This document shows positions 42,196 through 47,220 of a DNA stretch of 47,220 bases, piece after piece (within the stretch, counting starts at the first letter, position 1; each line of letters begins with the position of its first letter). Where the stretch lies: NCBI GenBank assembly GCA_027028505.1, contig JALVJE010000255.1:2703-49922 (forward strand). Direction: 5' to 3'. The notes beneath the pieces were generated by a model that searched no databases, was not told where the DNA came from, and saw only the letters and a program-made list of their open reading frames with translations. A program made the position numbers and the translations under genes. The DNA comes from Bacteroidales bacterium (GTDB taxonomy: Bacteria; Bacteroidota; Bacteroidia; Bacteroidales; VadinHA17).

Positions 42196-42277
42196 TTTGA
42201 GGTTTGATGCTCGCTGCGCGAGCGTTTGAGGTTTGAGGTTCATCCTTCCTTCGAGCATCGAGCATCAAGCTTCGAGC
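42196..42277. repeat. TTTGAGG heptads with a GC hairpin between convergent genes
   Basis: TTTGAGG units surround GCTCGC-TGC-GCGAGC (42209-42223), and AGCATCGAGCATCAAGCTTCGAGC units follow up to the mazG stop. Confidence 0.75.
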
Positions 42278-43081
42278 TTACTTCCCTTTTGCCTTCTCCC
42301 ACTCCTCTTCCATCTCCTCCAGTGACGACTCTTTCAGCGTCTTGCCGTTGTTCCTGATCTGCTTTTCCATTTCCTGAAAGCGCTGCATAAACTTGAGGTT
42401 GGTGCGTTCCAGGGCGATCTCCGGTTCTATGCCATAGAGGCGGGCGGCGTTGATGACGGTGAAGAGCACGTCCCCGAACTCCTCTTCCAGCCGGGCCATG
42501 TCGGGGTGTTCCGGATCTTTGCCGATCACCTCCTTTACCTCTTTCACCTCCTCGTCCAGCTTGTTCCATACCTCTTCCCTTTTCTCCCAGTCGAAGCCTA
42601 TGCCGCTCACTTTCTCCTGTATGCGCATGGCCTTGGTGAGGGCCGGCAGCGTAGCAGGCACGCCGGAGAGCACCGACCGGTTCTTTTTGTTGTTCTCCTT
42701 CAGCTTTAGGTCCTCCCAGTTCTCCAGCACCTGTCCTGCCGTTGTGGCCTCCACCTCGCCGAAGACATGGGGATGGCGGTAGATCAGCTTCTCACAGAGG
42801 GCGTTGATCATCTCCGCCAGGGTGAAGGCCTTTTGCTCGTCGGCCAGTTTGGCATAAAAGACAATGTGCAGGAGCAGATCGCCTGTCTCCGTTTTGATCT
42901 CGTCCATATCTTTTTTGACGATGGCCTCGGCCAGTTCATAGGCTTCTTCGATGGTCAGTTTGCGCAGGCTCTCGAAGGTCTGTTCCCGGTCCCAGGGACA
43001 CTTTTCGCGCAGTTCGTCCATGATGTGCACCAGCCGGTCGAAAGCCTGCAGGTAGTCCGGGAGATCTTGTTTCTGTGACAT
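42278..43081 (-). CDS. mazG: Nucleoside triphosphate pyrophosphohydrolase MazG
   Basis: 267 aa with two MazG domains. The first (about 15-115) has CPWDREQTFESLRKLTIEEAYELAEAI and KTETGDLLLHIVFYAKLA. The second (about 165-255) has EVWNKLDEEVKEVKEVIG, EEFGDVLFTVINAARLYGI. The EExxE/ExxD motifs bind Mg. It hydrolyses NTPs to NMP and pyrophosphate. It follows the SAM hydroxide adenosyltransferase gene by 14 nt on the same strand. Confidence 0.95.
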   Translation of the reverse strand: MSQKQDLPDYLQAFDRLVHIMDELREKCPWDREQTFESLRKLTIEEAYELAEAIVKKDMDEIKTETGDLLLHIVFYAKLADEQKAFTLAEMINALCEKLIYRHPHVFGEVEATTAGQVLENWEDLKLKENNKKNRSVLSGVPATLPALTKAMRIQEKVSGIGFDWEKREEVWNKLDEEVKEVKEVIGKDPEHPDMARLEEEFGDVLFTVINAARLYGIEPEIALERTNLKFMQRFQEMEKQIRNNGKTLKESSLEEMEEEWEKAKGK

Positions 43082-43095
43082 GAAAGAATGGGATT

Positions 43096-43872
43096 TTATT
43101 GCTTGAAACGTATGCGTATGGATGCCTGGGTCTCCATGCCGAGCAGCTCGGCGGCGTTGCCGTGGGTGATGCCTATCTCCAGCAGGTCGAGTGAGTTGAA
43201 GAGGGCGAAGATATCGGCCACGGGCGTATCATGGTAATGCTTGCTGAGACGCGTGATGCGGTAGCTCATGTTGCCCGTGCCGGGGAAGATCTCGAAGGGC
43301 CGGCCCCTGCCCACCCGCTCGAAGAGCTCACGCGATATATTGGTGATCAGGTTGGAGTAGGAGTCGATGTGTACCACCAGTCCCGTGATGATCCCCTCGT
43401 CGATAGCCGCATGTACGGGCCGTATGATGCGTATGTCCGTCACGGGCGTGCCCAGCTTCTCCGGCTTCTTACCCTGCACCAGCTCGCAGGCCACAGGCGC
43501 CAGCTGCTCCAGGACGGGGAAGAGCGAGGTCTCCGGGACACCGTTGAGGCGGTATACCTCAGCCGCTCCCTCCGGGAAGAGCAGGCCGGCGATGCCGTTG
43601 TCGGGGAGGAGGAAATAATGTCCGTCATATATGGCCAGCAGAGGCAGCTCTTTGCTCTCGGTCATCACCCCGCAGATATGTACCGTGCCCCTGGGGAAAT
43701 GGGGATAGCTGTGCAGCATGACAAAGGCAGCCTGCGGCAGATGGAAGGGGGGGATGCCCCGCGCCAGCTCCACAAGACGCACATCGGGGCAGAGGCTCAG
43801 CACGTGTCCCGTGACCACCCCCAGGTAGTGATCGTCGGGCTGCCAGTCGGTGGTGAGTGTGATCATTCCCAT
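43096..43872 (-). CDS. S-adenosyl-L-methionine hydrolase / SAM hydroxide adenosyltransferase (DUF62)
   Basis: 258 aa from MGMITLTTDW at 43872 (Met at 43866 also possible). Longer readings to 44121 run antisense through phoH and are rejected. The N-terminal DUF62 domain has TTDWQPDDHYLGVVTGHV, ELARGIPPF, AFVMLHSYPHFPRGTVHI and GHYFLLPDNGI. The C-terminal barrel ends with GITHGNAAELLGM. The family attacks SAM with water/hydroxide to give adenosine and methionine. First gene before mazG, divergent from phoH. Confidence 0.88.
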   Translation of the reverse strand: MGMITLTTDWQPDDHYLGVVTGHVLSLCPDVRLVELARGIPPFHLPQAAFVMLHSYPHFPRGTVHICGVMTESKELPLLAIYDGHYFLLPDNGIAGLLFPEGAAEVYRLNGVPETSLFPVLEQLAPVACELVQGKKPEKLGTPVTDIRIIRPVHAAIDEGIITGLVVHIDSYSNLITNISRELFERVGRGRPFEIFPGTGNMSYRITRLSKHYHDTPVADIFALFNSLDLLEIGITHGNAAELLGMETQASIRIRFKQ

Positions 43873-43963
43873 ATCCAGGAGAAAAAGTGCGAAAAAATTA
43901 TGACCATCCTGAAAAAATAAACTTATTTTGCGGTAACAAATGTAATAATTCTTGCAGACCTGT

Positions 43964-44920
43964 ATGTCGGAAAAGACCATATATTTGGAAGGCATCGATC
44001 CGGTGGTGCTGTATGGCGTGCACAACGCGGCCATGGACCGCATCAAGGCTGCTTTTCCGCGCCTCAAGGTGATCCCCCGCGGCAGTGAGATCAAGGTGGT
44101 GGGCGAGGAGCAGGAGATCAAACGCTTCGAGGAGAAGATCGGGGAGATCCTCCGTTTTATCCACGATCACAACGTCGTCAGCGATGAGGAGCTGTCCGGC
44201 CTGCTGGGCGACAGCTACCAGGCGCCGAAGAAGGAGAAAGTCCGCAGCGACGATACCATCATCTTCGGCATCGACGGGCAGCCTATACGGGCACGCACGG
44301 TCAACCAGGCGCGGCTGGTGACCGAGGAGGCCCGCAATGACCTGATCCTGGCCGTAGGCCCTGCCGGCACGGGCAAGACCTATACGGCCATCGCCCTGGC
44401 GGTGCGGGCCCTCAAGAACCGCGAGGTGAAACGTATCGTCCTCACACGCCCCGCTGTGGAGGCGGGCGAGCACCTGGGCTTCCTCCCCGGCGACATGCGC
44501 GACAAGCTGGACCCTTACCTGCAGCCCCTCTATGATGCCCTGCGCGACATGATCCCCTACAAGAAGCTGCTGGCCTACCTCGAGGAGGAGACCATACAGA
44601 TCGCCCCCCTGGCTTACATGCGGGGACGCACACTGGAGAACGCCTTCGTGATCCTCGACGAAGGACAGAACGCTACGGTGAACCAGCTGAAGATGTTCCT
44701 CACACGCATGGGACTCAACTCCAAGTTCATCGTCACCGGCGATATCACCCAGATCGACCTGCCCCGGAAAGAGAGCTCCGGACTGCTGCAGGCCGTACGC
44801 CTCCTCGAAGGTATCGATGGCATCTCCGTGGTGCGCTTCGATACCGGGGACATCGTCCGCCATCCGCTGGTGAAAGATATTGTGGACGCATATAAAAAGA
44901 ACGATGAAGCGATAAAGTGA
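43964..44920 (+). CDS. phoH: PhoH family ATPase
   Basis: 318 aa from MSEKTIYLEG at 43964 (another Met at 43952 gives four more residues). An N-terminal KH-like RNA-binding part (VLYGVHNAAMDRIKAAFPRLKVIPRGSEIKV) is followed by a helicase-like ATPase with GPAGTGKTYTAIALAV, LTRPAVEAGEHLGFLPGD, and FVILDEGQNATVNQLKMFLTRMG. PhoH proteins are linked to phosphate starvation and RNA decay. The C-terminus DEAIK-stop is written in GATGAAGCGATAAAG repeats. Confidence 0.95.
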   Translation: MSEKTIYLEGIDPVVLYGVHNAAMDRIKAAFPRLKVIPRGSEIKVVGEEQEIKRFEEKIGEILRFIHDHNVVSDEELSGLLGDSYQAPKKEKVRSDDTIIFGIDGQPIRARTVNQARLVTEEARNDLILAVGPAGTGKTYTAIALAVRALKNREVKRIVLTRPAVEAGEHLGFLPGDMRDKLDPYLQPLYDALRDMIPYKKLLAYLEEETIQIAPLAYMRGRTLENAFVILDEGQNATVNQLKMFLTRMGLNSKFIVTGDITQIDLPRKESSGLLQAVRLLEGIDGISVVRFDTGDIVRHPLVKDIVDAYKKNDEAIK

Positions 44921-45064
44921 TGATGCGATGAAGCGAAATTATTCTGAACTATTTCTTTGCGTCTTCTGCGCTGCTTTGCGTTCATTGCGTGAGGCCTACT
45001 TCTGAAACCCACTAGACACTGACTATGCAATAACACGATACTCGATACTCAAAACTCAAAACTC
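44896..45064. repeat. GATGAAGC units and CGATACT/CAAAACT heptads between phoH and purC
   Basis: 8-nt GATGAAGC/GATAAAGT units start inside the phoH coding end and include its stop. A region without repeats or genes follows (44940-45035). CGATACT and CAAAACT heptads (45038-45064) then abut the purC ATG. Confidence 0.8.
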
Positions 45065-46015
45065 ATGAAAACCACACTTCTCAAAACCGATTTCAACTTC
45101 CCGGACATGACCTCCCGCTACGTCGGCAAGGTGCGGGATGTATATACCATACGTGACAAGTTCCTCGTGATGGTGGTCACCGACCGCATCTCGGCCTTTG
45201 ACGTCATCCTGCCGGAGGGGATCCCCTACAAAGGTCAGGTGCTCAACAGGATCGCCGTGAAATTCCTGGACGCTACGGCCGATATCGTACCCAACTGGAA
45301 GCTCTCTTCGCCCCATCCCAATGTGACCGTCGGCTACAAGGCCGATCCCTATCCTGTGGAGATGGTGGTGCGGGGCTACCTGACGGGCCATGCCTGGCGG
45401 GAGTACCGCTCCGGCAAGCGCAGTATCTGCGGCGTGCCCCTGCCCGAAGGGATGCGTGAGCACCAGCGCTTCGACACGCCCATCCTTACACCCACCACCA
45501 AGGCTGTGGTGGGCCACGACGAGGATATCTCCCGCGACGAGATCATACGACAGGGCCTTGTGCCGGAAGAGGAGTATGCCGAGCTGGAACGCCTCTCCCT
45601 GGAGCTCTTCCGCCGTGGCACGGAGATGGCTGCTGAGAAAGGACTCATCCTGGTGGATACGAAATACGAGTTCGGCAGGGTGGACGGCCGCATCGTCCTG
45701 ATCGATGAGATACACACCCCCGACTCCTCCCGCTATTTCTATGCCGACGGCTATGAGGAGCGCTTCGCCAAAGGGGAGCCGCAGCGCCAGCTCTCCAAAG
45801 AGTTCGTCCGCGAGTGGCTCATAGAACACGGTTTCCAGGGACAGGAAGGTCAGCAGGTGCCGGAGATGACGCCGGAGTTCGTGGCGCAGGTCTCCGACCG
45901 ATACATCGAGCTGTATGAAAAGATCACCGGTGAAAAATTCGAAAAAGGCGACCTGCAGGATCTGGAGGAGGAAATATTCCGGAGCGTGCAGGAGGAGTTA
46001 TCGATGATGCGATAA
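45065..46015 (+). CDS. purC: SAICAR synthase (phosphoribosylaminoimidazole-succinocarboxamide synthase)
   Basis: 316 aa, the long form. ATP-dependent ligation of aspartate to CAIR in purine synthesis. Motifs: [12 protein letters not shown] (ATP site), [53 protein letters not shown] and [11 protein letters not shown]. The end -MMR-stop (ATG ATG CGA TAA AGC G) carries the same sequence motif as the phoH end. No other pur gene is nearby. Confidence 0.96.
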   Translation: MKTTLLKTDFNFPDMTSRYVGKVRDVYTIRDKFLVMVVTDRISAFDVILPEGIPYKGQVLNRIAVKFLDATADIVPNWKLSSPHPNVTVGYKADPYPVEMVVRGYLTGHAWREYRSGKRSICGVPLPEGMREHQRFDTPILTPTTKAVVGHDEDISRDEIIRQGLVPEEEYAELERLSLELFRRGTEMAAEKGLILVDTKYEFGRVDGRIVLIDEIHTPDSSRYFYADGYEERFAKGEPQRQLSKEFVREWLIEHGFQGQEGQQVPEMTPEFVAQVSDRYIELYEKITGEKFEKGDLQDLEEEIFRSVQEELSMMR

Positions 46016-46217
46016 AGCGACGCCCTCTGAACTGTAAACTGTGAACTATGAACTATGAACTGTGAACTGTGAACTGTGAACTCTGAACTCTGAACTGTGA
46101 ACTCTGAACTCTGAACTGTGAACTCCCAACTCGATACTCCCAACTCACAACTCCCAACTCTTTTTGCCATTTCCCCGTTTTTTATTATTTTCAGGGAGTT
46201 AAAACAACTCTCCTGGT
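46016..46217. repeat. Longest 7-nt repeat array: GTGAACT then CCCAACT units
   Basis: About 14 GAACTGTGAACTCTGAACT-type heptads (46024-46124) followed by CCCAACT/CGATACT/CACAACT heptads to 46160. The remaining AT-rich 57 nt presumably holds the promoter of the next gene. Confidence 0.9.
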
Positions 46218-47220
46218 ATGTTCTCTTTTCTGAAAAAATGGTTTGGCCGAGGGGAGGGGAAGGCAGGGTCACCGGCGGGTGATCCGGTCCTCGACCTGGG
46301 ACCTCATGCCGAGGCGGCGCGTCTGATGCCGCGTGTGCCGCGTGCCGACGTGCACCGTCTGATGGTGCAGGCCACGGCGCTGCGTCGCAGCCAAGGATAC
46401 CACGAGGCGGTGCACTTCCTGCAGGAGCTGGCGGAGCAGTACCTCAAAGAGCAGAACACGGCCCTCGTGGCTACCGTCAACAAGCTGGTGCCATACATGA
46501 AGAAGGACGGGCAGTTGCCCTATGAGGAGGCACGGGCCTGGCTGGAGGAGCTGATACGGCGCCTGCCCCGCACCGACCCCTATTTCCTCAACGTACACAT
46601 CACCATGGCCGAGCTGCTGGAGCAGGAGGGCACGGAACGGTCGATAGGATACCTCGAGGCCTTCCTGCAGGAACACTCCCCCTCGGCGGACACCTATTAC
46701 CACATGATCCGCCTGGCCGATTTCTACCGCGAGCAGGGCGACCGCCACCGCGCGGAGGAGCAGTTGCAGCAGGCCCGCACGCTGTGGGACACTACCATCG
46801 ACCGCTACCGCCTGATACGCATGCAGCGGCGGTGGCATCACAGCGCCGCCCTCCTGGCCCTCGACGAGGAGGGGGAGGGAGGTACCTCCGAATATCTCTT
46901 CCATCGCTTCATGGAGTTCGCCCTCGACATGGCCCGTGTGCTCGACCCGGCACAGCCCGCCGAGTTCCAGAAACGCAAGGACCAGTACTACAAGGGCGAA
47001 CGGGGCTTTGCCGGCACCACCTCCTTTGAGAAGGTGATGGAACGGCCCTGCCTGGAGGGCAGGAGGGAGGCCCTCCTCAAAGAGATCTACGGTTTTGTGT
47101 TCGAAGAGATGCCGGCCCTGCTGGGCGTGAGCGAGCGAGAGCTTCACTTCCGCCCCGGTGACCCCGAGACCCTCGAGGAGGTGCGGCAGAAAAAACTCTT
47201 CGCCTCCCGGCCCTTCACCC
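46218..47220 (+). CDS. Helical-repeat (TPR-like) protein, 5' part, runs off the window
   Basis: Open from ATG 46218 to the window edge (334 codons and one base). No signal peptide: it starts MFSFLKKWFGRGEG, a short amphipathic piece. Then helix pairs follow: LMVQATALRRSQGYHEAVHFLQELAEQYLKEQ, AELLEQEGTERSIGYLEAFLQEH and LADFYREQGDRHRAEEQLQQARTL. These look like degenerate TPRs. The part from about residue 230 (FHRFMEFALDMARVLDP) is less repetitive. I do not recognise the family. GC-rich codon use gives a long antisense open frame (46269-47147), which I discard. Confidence 0.7.
   Translation, partial: MFSFLKKWFGRGEGKAGSPAGDPVLDLGPHAEAARLMPRVPRADVHRLMVQATALRRSQGYHEAVHFLQELAEQYLKEQNTALVATVNKLVPYMKKDGQLPYEEARAWLEELIRRLPRTDPYFLNVHITMAELLEQEGTERSIGYLEAFLQEHSPSADTYYHMIRLADFYREQGDRHRAEEQLQQARTLWDTTIDRYRLIRMQRRWHHSAALLALDEEGEGGTSEYLFHRFMEFALDMARVLDPAQPAEFQKRKDQYYKGERGFAGTTSFEKVMERPCLEGRREALLKEIYGFVFEEMPALLGVSERELHFRPGDPETLEEVRQKKLFASRPFT

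Noticed and set aside
43873..44121. N-terminal extension of the SAM hydrolase-like gene
   Set aside because: The extra residues are antisense to phoH and lack similarity to the family, whose usual start is at the TTDW motif.
46269..47147. 292-codon minus-strand frame at the window end
   Set aside because: The plus-strand frame from 46218 is longer, starts with ATG after an AT-rich leader and has helical-repeat periodicity.
1..47220. Mobile elements, prophage, defence island, riboswitches, tRNA or rRNA genes
   Set aside because: No transposase, integrase, restriction or phage-like protein was seen, no conserved riboswitch core was recognised before purC, folD or feoAB, and no cloverleaf or rRNA sequence was found by eye. 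tRNAscan-SE and Infernal runs would be decisive.

Overview
The window reads as chromosomal DNA of a member of the Bacteroidota, most likely the order Bacteroidales. The signs are many promoters of the Bacteroidota type (TTG or TTTG about 20 nt before TAnnTTTG), a fused FeoA-FeoB iron transporter, a long-form NusB followed by DUF1573, yajC, ybbR and coaE, a DUF3276/PUR protein, DUF5606, DUF6588 and GH110-like proteins, and a separate biotin carboxylase / biotin carrier / carboxyltransferase operon. Content is mostly housekeeping. I see no transposase, integrase, phage gene, CRISPR array, rRNA or tRNA.

Layout. 0-9.6 kb: a gene tail, kdsA (Kdo-8-P synthase), a membrane-anchored GH110-like beta-helix enzyme, rarA, a DUF6588 protein, a DUF2007-USP-USP stress protein, a 740-nt repeat-filled gap, a lipoprotein and an exported ankyrin/beta-barrel fusion. 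9.7-13.3 kb: the biotin-dependent carboxylase operon, expected to interconvert propionyl-CoA and methylmalonyl-CoA. 13.4-14.1 kb: no believable protein gene. Instead there is a strong promoter, about 525 nt of GNRA-hairpin-rich sequence with nested helices, and an intrinsic terminator, which I read as a large structured non-coding RNA. 14.1-24.3 kb: an SRAP DNA-crosslink sensor, a beta-barrel protein, a TonB-like protein, folD, TPR-comA-DUF368-aroE, ygbA and a GH2 enzyme. 24.3-29.4 kb (minus strand): a UroD-like methyltransferase, a LolA-like protein, ftsK and a lipoprotein. 29.7-35.5 kb: arcC-arcB, DUF456, feoAB with a 52-residue Cys-rich partner gene, and DUF3276. 35.7-42.2 kb: nusB-DUF1573-yajC-ybbR-coaE-djlA-like, DUF5606 and an M3 peptidase. 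42.3-47.2 kb: mazG and a SAM-hydrolase-type gene, divergent phoH, purC, and the start of a TPR-like gene that runs off the window.

Two things stand out beyond the genes. The first is the 13.6-14.1 kb RNA, with an 8-bp inverted repeat around its -7 box and a perfect 22-bp palindrome upstream. I cannot assign it to RNase P, tmRNA, 6S or SRP RNA. The second is that the intergenic spaces are packed with degenerate tandem repeats of 7 or 8 nt in at least eight sequence families. Some of these supply stop codons or run right up to start codons. Interspersed with them is a GC-rich hairpin repeat (five full copies) whose inner arms vary in a compensatory way. Together they suggest an active process that makes or copies short repeats at gene borders in this genome.

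Most gene assignments rest on recognisable family motifs and are sound at family level. Substrates of the GH110-like, GH2, UroD-like and ComA-like proteins are inference.
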